Origin: Euborellia annulipes
Taxonomy: Eukaryota > Arthropoda > Insecta > Dermaptera > Anisolabididae
Length of the DNA: 64,000 bases
Direction of reading: 5' to 3'
Assembly (NCBI GenBank): GCA_023213315.1
Contig: JAKCPI010005699.1
Location: forward strand, 62,001 to 126,000
Shown here one piece after another: positions 48,101 through 51,129 of this stretch; positions within the stretch are counted from its first letter, which is position 1, and each line of letters opens with the position of its first letter. The notes under the pieces were generated by a model that ran no database searches, was not told where the DNA came from, and saw only the letters and a list, made by a program, of their open reading frames with translations. Made by a program: the position numbers and the translations under genes.

Positions 48101-49589
48101 GTATTCGATAAAAAAAAAATTCTGCCAATTTCCTGTATGTTGACTATGAGAAATTTGAAATTAACAAAATCTTTTTAGAATAAAAATAGACTATTAATTC
48201 AAGGACCATGGAATTGCCTTTCTCCTGGGATCAATTATAATGTAATTTCTAAAAAAAAAAAAAAAAAAAAAACTAAGGATGTGTTCTATCTGACTGTTAT
48301 CGAAAAGTAACTTAAACAAGACAGAGAGCCCTCGGGCTTGGTCTAGTGGCTAGCGTGGTGGCCTTCTATATCAAGGGTCGCTGGTTCGAATCCCAGGCAG
48401 TCCGATGATTTTATTTAAGCCTTTTGGATACCAAATGGTGCATGTGTGCATGTGAGTGTGAATGAGAAAAAAGTATTGAGTGTTTAAAAAAAAAAAAAAA
48501 AAAAAAAAAGGAGGACAGAGAGATATAGATTTTGACATTCAATTGAGTATTATTTATTTAAAAAGATGTTGGCATTAGGCCACAAGCCATTTATGCCCCC
48601 GAATTAATTGAGTATATAATCGGTAAAAAAATTTTTACTTTTACACTGGAACATATGTCAGTCGCCAGCCTTAATAAATTTTCTGAAAATAAATGTTAAT
48701 ATTTATTTTGTGTTCCGAATAACAGAACAATTTTATCAAAAGTAAACCTTCAAAATCATATATATAAAAATTTTTACTTTTTTCCTTTATTTTGACTATG
48801 GGAAATTTGACATAAATCTAATAGAAATTGGGCTATTTATTCTCCTGAGAAAACAGTCAATTTAGTATACAGTATTAAAAAAAAATAAATAAAATGGAGA
48901 CTCCACGTTAGCTGTCTCCTATACTATTAGTTAATTGTCATTATAGTCCGATCGGTGTAGATACTTTGTAAAATTTTCATCTTTTAGAACTGGAAGAGAA
49001 TCGCTTATCCATAGAACAAGAAGCCCCTTAATGAATTCAGAGTTGTCAACAATATTATTATATTGCCTGCCAACAATCATAGTGGCGAAAGTCCGAAAAT
49101 TCAATTTTTGAGTTAAATCTTCCAACCATTGTTAAAATGTCTTCTCTTTTGTGTGCCAAAGTGGCATTCTTTGCTATTTATTTTGGCCTATTCATTTGTT
49201 GCCCGGCTATTTAAATGTCAAACGCCTTCAAACGCTTTTTCTCGAATTGGTGAATTTCGGACTTTCGCTACTAACAATAAGATTCTCAGCAGGCGATATG
49301 TATCCTTAGCAATATTATCAACTTACTCGGGCACGGCTGATAGATCATAATAGACATGGTGGGTATTTGACGTCGGTTGTGTTGATAGAACGCAAGACGC
49401 GGCCGCGGTAACATCTCCAATAGTAAGAAGCTGTGGTCCTCCGCCGCTACCACCGCCGGCATCAGACGACGATGACTGTGGTGGCGGTGGAGGCGGCGGC
49501 GGCGGTGGTGGTGGTGGTGGTTGTAATAAGCGTGCGTACGCCGATTCCGGGGCGTGCATCGGACCAACAAGCAAGTCGTGGGTCACCAT
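15290..49589 (-). CDS. Bmal1: BMAL / CYCLE circadian bHLH-PAS factor, whole gene
   Basis: Exons on the minus strand, high to low: 49327-49589 (probable), 31547-31669, 21275-21346, 20720-20960, 20235-20327, 19455-19572, 18619-18789, 17596-17857, 17391-17529, 16974-17092, 16791-16882, 16513-16682, 16042-16243, 15290-15477. All phases join without a stop. From the Met at 31650 the product is 656 residues; with the GC-rich first exon it is about 750 (human BMAL1 is about 626). Order from Met-31650: basic NLS PRKRK (residues 28-32), bHLH (about 60-115, [10 protein letters not shown]), PAS-A (about 139-270), PAS-B (about 340-440), a Gln/Asn/Ser-rich linker, and a C-terminal activation domain ending [10 protein letters not shown]. 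In the known pathway BMAL pairs with CLOCK on CACGTG E-boxes in the nucleus and drives period and cryptochrome genes, and cryptochrome binds the C-terminal domain. Family is certain; the first exon is inference. Confidence 0.9.
16042..16243 (-). CDS. Bmal1: Bmal exon 13 (Gln/Asn-rich linker)
   Basis: [20 protein letters not shown], then Gln/Asn/Ser-rich sequence ending HISLASNAG. The acceptor TTTTTTATAAAG is weaker than its neighbours but gives the correct phase on both sides. Donor G|GTAAGC. Confidence 0.8.
16513..16682 (-). CDS. Bmal1: Bmal exon 12
   Basis: [20 protein letters not shown] then [15 protein letters not shown]. This helix is conserved in BMAL (IGRxIAEE). Donor TCA|GTAAGT. Reading through the donor stays open to the segment near 16390-16440, so an alternative 3' portion is conceivable, but its phase does not fit the next exon. 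Confidence 0.9.
16791..16882 (-). CDS. Bmal1: Bmal exon 11
   Basis: [20 protein letters not shown] then [10 protein letters not shown], the linker after PAS-B. Acceptor CTTATAG, donor GTGAGT. Confidence 0.88.
16974..17092 (-). CDS. Bmal1: Bmal exon 10 (PAS-B)
   Basis: [20 protein letters not shown] then [19 protein letters not shown]. End of PAS-B, with the conserved NPWTK motif. Donor GTAAGT. Confidence 0.93.
17391..17529 (-). CDS. Bmal1: Bmal exon 9 (PAS-B)
   Basis: [20 protein letters not shown] then [14 protein letters not shown]. Core of PAS-B including the helix that contacts CLOCK in the mammalian structure. Phase 0 end at CAA|GTAAGG. Confidence 0.93.
17596..17857 (-). CDS. Bmal1: Bmal exon 8 (PAS-A/PAS-B)
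   Basis: Reads [29 protein letters not shown], then [17 protein letters not shown], which opens PAS-B. It contains a short insert rich in Pro/Arg ([17 protein letters not shown]). Acceptor TTTTCCAG, donor AG|GTAATA. Confidence 0.93.
18064..18500. other. GC-richer tract inside a Bmal intron
   Basis: About 430 bp of distinctly higher GC than the flanking intron, with one minus-strand frame open for roughly 85 codons ([20 protein letters not shown]) and no ATG or splice signals that I trust. It may be an old transposon fragment. Confidence 0.3.
18619..18789 (-). CDS. Bmal1: Bmal exon 7 (PAS-A to linker)
   Basis: [20 protein letters not shown], then [19 protein letters not shown], conserved in BMAL ([12 protein letters not shown]). 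A less conserved basic stretch QRRKKHQNL ends the exon. Acceptor ACTCTGCAG, donor GTAAAT. Confidence 0.92.
19455..19572 (-). CDS. Bmal1: Bmal exon 6 (PAS-A)
   Basis: [20 protein letters not shown], then [19 protein letters not shown]. Acceptor TTATTAG, donor A|GTAAGT. Thirty-nine codons plus one base. Confidence 0.93.
19602..19888. mobile_element. hAT-like element copy in a Bmal intron
   Basis: Homologous to 23927-24375: shared blocks TTTTGCGGAACATTTTTT, AAAGTTTTCCA, CGGAAAAATTTGTTGCGCTG and TGTGTTTGGGAAATTTCGGG. Ends GGGGCGTTTCATAGAAATT and ATATGCGCCCCTG. Target duplication is not clean. Confidence 0.6.
20235..20327 (-). CDS. Bmal1: Bmal exon 5 (PAS-A start)
   Basis: Thirty-one codons in phase 0: [20 protein letters not shown] then [11 protein letters not shown], the near-invariant opening of BMAL PAS-A. 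Acceptor TTTTTCTAG, donor GTAATG. Confidence 0.93.
20720..20960 (-). CDS. Bmal1: Bmal exon 4 (bHLH), GC donor
   Basis: Encodes the complete b[23 protein letters not shown], a loop with SRKLDKL, helix 2 [14 protein letters not shown], then the bridge to PAS-A ending LKTLILQ. The acceptor is TTTTTAG. The reading frame forces the exon to end at CAA before GCAAGT, so the downstream intron starts with GC rather than GT. Using the nearby GT would break the PAS-A frame. Confidence 0.93.
21275..21346 (-). CDS. Bmal1: Bmal exon 3
   Basis: Seventy-two bases between acceptor TTTTTGTTTCAG and donor GTAAGT. Acidic linker [20 protein letters not shown]. It leads into the bHLH basic region. It follows an intron of about 10.2 kb filled with repeats. 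Confidence 0.88.
22178..22677. mobile_element. hAT-like element (CAGTGCCGGATTAAG), near-perfect TSD
   Basis: Ends CAGTGCCGGATTAAGC and the complement of GGGTAAACCGGCACTG. GTATTGAA (22170-22177) and GTGTTGAA (22678-22685) match at 7 of 8. The interior keeps GGGGCCC blocks common in this hAT-derived family. A SINE 1 copy is nested inside. Confidence 0.8.
22371..22575 (-). mobile_element. SINE family 1, 5'-truncated, nested in hAT-like element
   Basis: Minus-oriented tail (T-run, CACACTCGCACTCACACACA), then CGATAACCGTTGTATAAATA, GGTTCAGGCATTC and AATCATCGGACTGCC. Flanks TGCCGAGTAAAAA and TGCCGAGTTAAAA are a probable target duplication. The tRNA head is missing. Confidence 0.8.
22703..22925 (-). 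mobile_element. SINE family 1, 5'-truncated
   Basis: Same tail and body as the neighbour at 22371, beginning with a long T-run and ending AAATCATCGAACTGCCTGGG. B-box region absent. Confidence 0.75.
23927..24375. mobile_element. hAT-like element with nested palindromic MITE
   Basis: Ends CAGGGGCGTGTATAGAAATT and the complement of TATATACGCCCCTG. Compared with the copy at 19602 it has an extra block at about 24118-24310. Flanking octamers (TTTAATTG, TTTAAAAA) match only partly. Confidence 0.65.
24118..24310. mobile_element. Palindromic MITE inserted in the hAT-like element
   Basis: Inverted ends ATCAAGAGAAAATATATTGG with ACAACCCCCTCAC, mirrored at the right. The inside is two tandem units of TCTAAATTCAGGTATGTATA CGG / CTGTATACATACCTC. 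Absent from the paralogue at 19602, which shows the empty site. Confidence 0.7.
25769..26003. mobile_element. MITE with AGATAGTCATAAGCCACA ends
   Basis: AAGATAGTCATAAGCCACAG at the left and TTTTGTGGCTTGTGACTATC at the right are inverted. A further ATAGTCATAAGCCACC lies at 25595. Non-coding. Confidence 0.55.
26259..26504 (+). mobile_element. SINE family 1 with 12-bp TSD
   Basis: Starts within the tRNA-like head (CGCGGGTTCGGACCCAGGCA, B-box-like), body GATTTTATTTAAGCCATTTG, tail TGTGTGTGAGTGTGAGTGTG and poly-A. AAATATTGTATA is duplicated at 26247-26258 and 26505-26516. Confidence 0.88.
26590..26660 (-). ncRNA. Ribozyme-like motif (single copy)
   Basis: On the minus strand: GGCT-CTGAAGA-TGGCC...GGACC-GAAACGTC-AGCC. 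CTGANGA and GAAA cores are present, with pairing GGCT/AGCC flanks. A trailing AATAAAAGAATATTAGGCTG resembles the other family members. Confidence 0.45.
27038..27078. repeat. (TA)n microsatellite
   Basis: About 20 TA units, in a longer AT-only stretch. Confidence 0.9.
27140..27230 (+). ncRNA. Ribozyme-like motif (single copy)
   Basis: GCT-CTGAGGA-TGGTCTTGACCAAGACT-GAAACGTC-AGC. The stem-II-like GTCTT/AAGAC hairpin and pairing flanks are intact. Followed by GGGTCAATAAATGAAATAAT and AGCTGCTCTTC. Confidence 0.5.
27599..28044. mobile_element. hAT-like element with nested SINE
   Basis: Ends CAGGGATGGCGAACCTTTTT and the complement of ATAGGTTCGCCATCAATG. Flanks TTATAGAC and TTACGGAC match 6 of 8. 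A SINE 1 fragment interrupts it at 27752-27898. Confidence 0.75.
27752..27898 (+). mobile_element. SINE family 1, strongly 5'-truncated, 11-bp TSD
   Basis: Keeps only GCCATTTGGATACCAAATGC through the TGTGTGTG tail and poly-A. AAATTCAATTG flanks both sides (27741-27751, 27899-27909). Confidence 0.85.
28311..28702 (+). mobile_element. SINE family 2, full length with G/T-rich 3' segment
   Basis: tRNA-like head GCCCTCGGGCCTTGGTGTAG with A box TGGTGTAGTAGG and B box GGTTCGCATCC. Body AGAGACCGGGTCTATCTAAA and tail GCTGCCGAAAAAGACCTTAA. Between tail and poly-A lies 28480-28670, composed almost only of G and T. AACTGGCCACAG is duplicated exactly at 28299-28310 and 28703-28714, so the G/T segment came with the insertion (or is an assembly error inside it). 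Confidence 0.85.
28960..29290. repeat. Degenerate GGTAAAAA/GGAACAAAA repeat
   Basis: Shares TTTTTAGAGAGAATTTT, CGGAACCAAAATTTTT and TACCGATTTCG blocks with the hAT-like element at 53103-53668. Termini not recognisable. The frames across it are repeat artefacts. Confidence 0.5.
29300..30546. other. AT-rich intron DNA
   Basis: Within the large Bmal intron. No exon or recognised repeat. Confidence 0.4.
30547..30800 (+). mobile_element. SINE family 1, full length
   Basis: Head GCCCTCGGGCTTGGTGAAGT, A-box-like TTGGTGAAGTTGGTAGCGT, B box GGTTCGGATCC, CAGGCAGTCCGATTATTT body, TGTGTGTATGTGTGTGTAAG tail, poly-A. Target duplication not clear. Confidence 0.85.
31547..31669 (-). CDS. Bmal1: Bmal exon 2 (NLS)
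   Basis: Strong acceptor TTTGTTTTGTTTAG, then AAACACGTG. Met at 31650-31648 is the fallback start. The peptide contains [20 protein letters not shown] and then PRKRKSS, matching the basic NLS that precedes the bHLH in BMAL proteins. Donor AG|GTGCGT. The two leftover bases join the T of the exon at 21346 to give Ser. Confidence 0.85.
   Translation of the reverse strand, partial: KHVFDVYVSGRYGHRLERRRDGCTDSARARSSSKEAQELL
31661..31666. promoter_or_regulatory. CACGTG E-box in Bmal exon 2
   Basis: Palindromic CACGTG 11 bp before Met-31650. It is either coding (Asn-Thr-Cys) or 5'UTR, depending on exon 1. CACGTG is the site bound by CLOCK:BMAL, so autoregulation is conceivable, but one hexamer is weak evidence. 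Confidence 0.35.
32454..32683. mobile_element. tRNA-like inverted dimer
   Basis: Two arms (about 32454-32551 and 32586-32683) are inverted copies of GTAGTCCACC...GCGAAAGCGTGGAGGTCCTG GTTCGACTCCAGGGGGTGCA. The right arm holds a perfect T-arm: CCTGG-TTCGACT-CCAGG, with B box GGTTCGACTCC. The arms then continue to TTGCCCAGTCTTAAGCACAA. A single copy lies at 54330-54452. Functional tRNA is unlikely because the 5' half does not fold convincingly. Confidence 0.75.
32858..33320. mobile_element. MITE with ~40-bp TIRs
   Basis: ATATCGTCGGTCCAGTTCAA, GACAGGTCTAACTCAAAAA at the left and its complement (TTTTTGAGTTAGACCGGTCT TGTACTGGACCGACGATAT) at the right. No ORF. Confidence 0.75.
34074..34400. mobile_element. 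hAT-like fragment with GC-rich block
   Basis: Begins ATTGTTTCTCAACCTTATTT and CCGCCCCC, a common hAT-derived terminus. A 131-bp segment at 34222-34352 lies between direct repeats CGTGTAATATTAT (34209, 34353). Its last 100 bases are extremely GC-rich (runs of C and G). The other terminus is not identified. Confidence 0.45.
34400..35370. other. AT-rich intron DNA
   Basis: No feature supported. A/T homopolymers and ATG repeats near 35215 only. Confidence 0.4.
35370..35530. mobile_element. Inverted dimer, ribozyme-like family
   Basis: Left GGGGGTATAAAAGTAAAAA and ACGTAGATTATACTCGA face right TCGAGTATAATCTACACTTG TTGTTTTTACTCTTATACCC. The right arm has CTGAAGATGGG...CCCGGAATAAA, a degenerate version of the core. 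Orientation is outward, as at the other loci. Confidence 0.6.
35929..36105. repeat. G/A low-complexity block
   Basis: Starts TAGGAACCGACGGAATTTTG, close to the left end of the hAT-like element at 6476, then dissolves into G- and A-runs up to an A-tract with almost no C. Possibly a corrupted copy or poor consensus. Confidence 0.5.
36180..37530. other. AT-rich intron DNA
   Basis: No gene or clear element. A slightly GC-richer stretch at 37040-37230 has no supported frame. Confidence 0.4.
37530..37800. repeat. Repeat family A fragment
   Basis: ATTACCCTATATATGAAAGT, GCGATCATGTCAAAAATTTG, TTTTGAGGTCCCCTGAGTCC. This is the right-end part of the family (compare 47270-47363 reversed). Confidence 0.6.
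37819..38082 (+). mobile_element. SINE family 1, full length, 8-bp TSD
   Basis: Head GCCCTCGGGCTTAGTATAAT with A box TAGTATAATGG, B box GGTTCGGATTCC, CAGGCAGTCCGATGATTTTA body, TGTGTGTGAGTGTGAGTGG tail, A-run. ATTTAATT flanks at 37811-37818 and 38085-38092. Confidence 0.88.
38836..39276 (-). mobile_element. SINE family 2 interrupted by a hAT-like MITE
   Basis: Minus-oriented tail CTCTTTTTCGGCATCAAAGT, body GACCCCGTCCCTATTTATTT, then GGCCAGCAGGCTAACACCTA CAC. After the MITE it resumes with CACTAAGGCCCGAGGGC, the head. The B-box region is partly lost. A plus-oriented SINE 2 tail sits at 38795-38817 immediately beside it. Confidence 0.8.
38966..39252. mobile_element. hAT-like MITE (CAGTGGCGTCATTT), 8-bp TSD, nested
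   Basis: Ends CAGTGGCGTCATTTCAACTT and AAATGATGCCACTG. ACCTACAC duplicated exactly at 38958-38965 and 39253-39260. Homologous to 11695-11962. Confidence 0.92.
39944..40246. mobile_element. Inverted dimer of ribozyme-like element
   Basis: Left (minus) and right (plus) arms of about 130 bp share CAGCCCTGAGGAT.GTCGTA, CTGACCGAAA, ACTTGAAGT and AACGAAATAAATGTAACTGC. The right copy is CTTCA..CTGAGGA-TGGTC...GACC-GAAACGTC-GACTTGAAG, so CTTCA/TGAAG can form stem I. 3' ends face outward. Confidence 0.75.
41011..41791 (-). repeat. 3' LTR
   Basis: Left copy on the plus strand, 781 bp, uninterrupted. It begins (plus) with three and a half units of the ~43-bp tandem array and ends GCCGGTTAC. Confidence 0.9.
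41792..41806 (-). promoter_or_regulatory. Polypurine tract
   Basis: Minus-strand AGAGGGGGAGATT directly beside the 3' LTR, the expected plus-strand DNA primer site. This fixes the element orientation. Confidence 0.75.
41831..42092 (-). pseudogene. Relic of Pol C-terminus, out of frame with Gag-PR
   Basis: A second minus frame continues past the Gag-PR stop and ends with [20 protein letters not shown]. Basic [12 protein letters not shown] tails close many retrotransposon Pol proteins after integrase. Its frame differs by one base from Gag-PR. Best read as the far end of a deleted pol gene fused to the protease region by internal deletion. Tentative. Confidence 0.45.
42093..43631 (-). CDS. Retrotransposon Gag-protease, 512 residues
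   Basis: Order: N-terminal helical segment (1-55), an extreme Glu/Arg coiled coil (about 58-115), a capsid-like region (about 130-310, with [11 protein letters not shown] and LPMEM), a Ser/Lys/Thr linker, and a zinc-binding CX2CX9CX2C (CYGCG...KCQTC, about 350-366). It ends in an aspartic protease with catalytic [12 protein letters not shown] and the later [13 protein letters not shown]. The zinc motif uses four cysteines rather than CCHC. The frame is uninterrupted, which argues for recent activity. Gag assembles the particle and the protease processes it; RT and integrase are missing from this element. Confidence 0.9.
   Translation of the reverse strand: MSYFGKARKEDLFLLAEELGVEVTPTSRIIDIKAKITSSPLYDEEFTKTLLITIIEDRKFREEREEGEEREEKEKEREREEKVRERQREERERERQREEERERQKFELEKLKLLRVEEKEAPRPNTSQIKVDITKVLPKFDPKEDDINIYLALFERQMKFLEIPNKHLVPHLISVLPMEMTSLIVREPEELSQDYPHIKRILLQRFKLTVDKIRKLFSNSKKLPENTWKDFYFALRTYFESWTSELGINTFEELKNLIIADQMKKRCSPECREHFLDEWEKLNSPSELAEKFDSYDNLRTESSKTSGKQTESNTVKNTPAPKEKLPKKDSSKPEDKTNNSTSLKCYGCGTPGTTKPKCQTCSPAKNEVVTLHINVTNENPSSLALIEASVFERTGNACADSGATQSIGSQKLFNYLQERNHSFNQQKITLTLADGRRNTQNVFTATVPVKIKNRFINTKLIFLPDAQENRTLLGVDFLTKAGIVLDFKNALWYFSNQPRKAYPFATEFPSTK
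44060..44077 (-). promoter_or_regulatory. Primer-binding site
   Basis: Minus-strand TGGCGCTCAACTAGTGGC two bases after the 5' LTR. The TGG start pairs with a tRNA 3' CCA. Confidence 0.75.
44072..44241. repeat. 42-43-bp tandem array across the LTR/PBS junction
   Basis: Four units, each beginning GCGCCATTTATAATAGAT-like and ending CC(A/C)NG(A/T)TTGG. The first unit starts outside the LTR, in the PBS, and the rest lie inside it. The same array heads the other LTR at 41011-41166. Confidence 0.8.
44080..45749 (-). repeat. 5' LTR, interrupted
   Basis: Right copy, 1670 bp because of the TA-flanked element at 44558-45443. It is otherwise nearly identical to the left LTR. Confidence 0.9.
44558..45443. 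mobile_element. TA-flanked TIR element inside the 5' LTR
   Basis: Ends GAGGAAAGTACCCAAATACG GACCC and the complement of GGGTCCGAATTTGGGTACTT TCCTC. TA is duplicated (44556-44557, 44444+1000 i.e. 45444-45445). The intact left LTR gives the empty site. The interior repeats the motif AACGGACCCC and GTCCAGTTTAGG but has no transposase. Tc1/mariner or pogo type. Confidence 0.88.
46050..46445 (-). repeat. Repeat family C copy
   Basis: Reverse of 50600-51020: shared GAAAGGAGTAGGCTACAC, CATCCCGTCCT, GGGGCGCCGGTAGATGGCTA and TGTGCACGAAAGCA. Fragments also at about 39350-39480 and 39760-39830. Non-coding. Confidence 0.65.
46529..47363 (+). repeat. Repeat family A, longest copy
   Basis: Starts with palindrome ATCTGGTGGGACTAGCCGCA...GGTAATTGAAAGTTGTG...AGACCAGATTTT, continues GTGTCGAAATGTATTTAGTT, is interrupted by a minus SINE 1, then GTTACCATGGCAACCATTTC, AAATGAGAATATACATTTTA, TTGGCCGATTTTG and ends GAGGTAAGAGAAAGTA. 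Class unknown. At least eight partial copies occur in the window. Confidence 0.75.
46668..46875 (-). mobile_element. SINE family 1 nested in repeat A
   Basis: T-run, TCTCATTCACACTCACACTC, CGATAACCGTTGTAATATAC, then AATCATCGGACTGCCTGGGT CCGAACC (end of B box). The 5' head is truncated. Flanks ATGTAAATTT and ATGTAAAATTT suggest a slightly decayed duplication. Confidence 0.8.
47364..48327. other. AT-rich intron DNA
   Basis: No gene or element end recognised. Confidence 0.4.
48328..48509 (+). mobile_element. SINE family 1 with perfect A and B boxes
   Basis: A box TGGTCTAGTGG (48339-48349) and B box GGTTCGAATCC (48383-48393) both match the Pol III consensus exactly. The body is internally deleted (GGATACCAAATGGTGCATGT) and ends in poly-A. 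GACAGAGA flanks at 48320-48327 and 48514-48521. The best candidate for a transcribed source copy here. Confidence 0.9.
49058..49299. mobile_element. MITE beside the Bmal first-exon donor
   Basis: Inverted ends ATATTGCCTGCCAACAATCA TAGTGGCGAAAGTCCG and its mirrored copy ending GATTCTCAGCAGGCGATAT. Same family as 5109-5363. It lies 27 bp from the exon boundary, within the intron. Confidence 0.75.
49327..49589 (-). CDS. Bmal1: Probable first coding exon of Bmal (poly-proline)
   Basis: Begins at ATG 49589 in a good context (CACAATGG) and runs 87 codons to a strong donor GA|GTAAGT. The peptide has [18 protein letters not shown], a run of about 14 Pro, a Ser/Gly stretch and [11 protein letters not shown]. 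It is GC- and CpG-rich in an otherwise AT-rich region. The exon ends in phase 2. The next minus-strand exon (31669) begins with the one base needed to give Glu and then reads [11 protein letters not shown] without a stop. I infer it belongs to Bmal; it could instead start an unrelated gene whose next exon I missed. Confidence 0.55.
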
Positions 49590-49860
49590 TGTGACATGAA
49601 CAATGATGAGTATGATGAGGTCGACGACGACGGGCCGCCTCCTTTGGGCTCACGTCGACCGCCACCCTGCACTTGCATGCTTCTCTATTGCACACCTCTT
49701 CGTCGTCTGGCGGTGTTTTGCCTCTGAACCACGTGAATGGCTACGGCGGCGCCTGCGGCGCGCTTATTGCCCCCACCATGGATACGCGCGCCTCCCCACC
49801 ACTTACACAACATTACACGCGCGCCTCAGTTTTATGTAATAGTCGCCGGCGACATCTTTC
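49370..49860 (-). promoter_or_regulatory. CpG-rich 5' region / promoter candidate of Bmal
   Basis: The only long GC- and CpG-rich segment of its kind in the window, covering the putative first exon and about 270 bp upstream. No clear TATA box. A CACGTG lies at 49730-49735. Confidence 0.45.
49730..49735. promoter_or_regulatory. CACGTG E-box upstream of Bmal exon 1
   Basis: CACGTG in GAACCACGTGAATGG, 141 bp upstream of the ATG at 49589. Confidence 0.4.
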
Positions 49861-50119
49861 ACAGCACACATAATTGTGTTAAGGGGTATATCCGAAACAA
49901 ATAAAATATACTTTCGATTATCCGCGACCTTGAAGAGAAAAATTAAATAGAAAATGTAAATGACCAGTATTTTATGAATCATTGTCAAAATAATAGTATT
50001 AGAACCAATAGAAAGATTCAGTAAAATCAATAAACTTGATACTGAAACTTCAAGAAATATAAAATATATACGAAGAATATAGTTTCTTTTTGTGACTGTT
50101 TGTTGGGATGCAAGTAGCC

Positions 50120-50200
50120 AAGATGAAATAATTTTTTTTTGTTTATCGCTGATGTTTCGGGTAGCTTACTTTAGTCCTGTAAAAGGCCTAGGACTAAAAA
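50120..50200 (-). ncRNA. Ribozyme-like motif, degenerate
   Basis: Minus strand: GGACTAAAGTAAGCTACCCG AAACATCAGCG followed by ATAAAC and TTATTTCATCTTGGCTACTT. It keeps the GAAAC and 3' part, but the CTGANGA core has decayed. Confidence 0.3.
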
Positions 50201-50599
50201 TTATTAAATTCATAATAAGCAAAATAATAAATAACGACAATAGGCTATTATTTATATACTGCTAGCTTTCTTTGTTTCGAATCACTGGAGCAATCAAGGG
50301 GTAAAAGCCGGGCGGGTGAGGTCCCCCCGTGACTGTTCTTTTCATTTAAAAAATTGTAATATTATCAAACATAATGAACTAAAGAAATTAAAAAAAAAAA
50401 AAAAAAAAAACACTATAATCTATAAAGACAACTCATCCTCATCCTTATCTGGACCATGTTATGCATAGAGGAGCCAAGCGCCATTATAAACGAAATGAGA
50501 TAAGACCGTCATCTTGTATGGAAAAAAGATCTACCTCACAATTAAATCATTATTACTCCATCTATAAATACATTTTTTTTTTAAGATTGGGGAACTCTG

Positions 50600-51020
50600 G
50601 AGCCAAAGGCCAAGGGTTCCTATCCCGTCCCAGGCGAGAAATTAATTTATTATTTGAACTTCCGATAGGGATCCCCGTTTATTTACCCGAGGTGCTTTCG
50701 TGCACGAAGACACACACCTCAAACTCAACAGGCCCCTGGCAGTAGCCATCTACCGGCACCCCGTGAAGTTACATTATTTTCTATCTCTAACTCCTCCTAC
50801 GTTCGTTTCTAGCTAGTGAACTAATCCTTATTTCTGGTTCCACCCTGTTCCTTATATCCAACCTCTTCTATGCTATGGAGGATGACCTAGTTGAGGAGGG
50901 ACTCCCTCAACACCGGTGTGTAGCCTACTCCTTTCGAAGAATTCATCACTGAGAGGGAAGCTTCTTTACGTTCCTTCTACAGGACGGGATGTCACAGCAA
51001 CTCCCTCTCCTCGTAGAGTT
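50600..51020 (+). repeat. Repeat family C copy
   Basis: CCAAGGGTTCCTATCCCGTC (B-box-like), TTTACCCGAGGTGCTTTCGT, CCATCTACCGGCACCCCGTG AAG, TCTCTAACTCCTCCTACGTT, GGACGGGATGTCACAGCAAC. A third SINE-like family is possible. The 94-codon frame over it is not a gene. Confidence 0.6.
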
Positions 51021-51129
51021 GCCTGGGGGCTATTGTGAGAAATTCATTTCAAATGAATTGTATACTGATCATTTGAAAGTAATAGGGTCGGGATCTAAAT
51101 AGCCTCCGATGCCGAAAAAGAGCTTAAAT

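Noticed and set aside
49462..49873. Other frames across the GC-rich region near 49.6 kb
   Set aside because: CpG-rich sequence is open in several frames; only the 49327-49589 minus frame has a good start and donor in a compatible phase.
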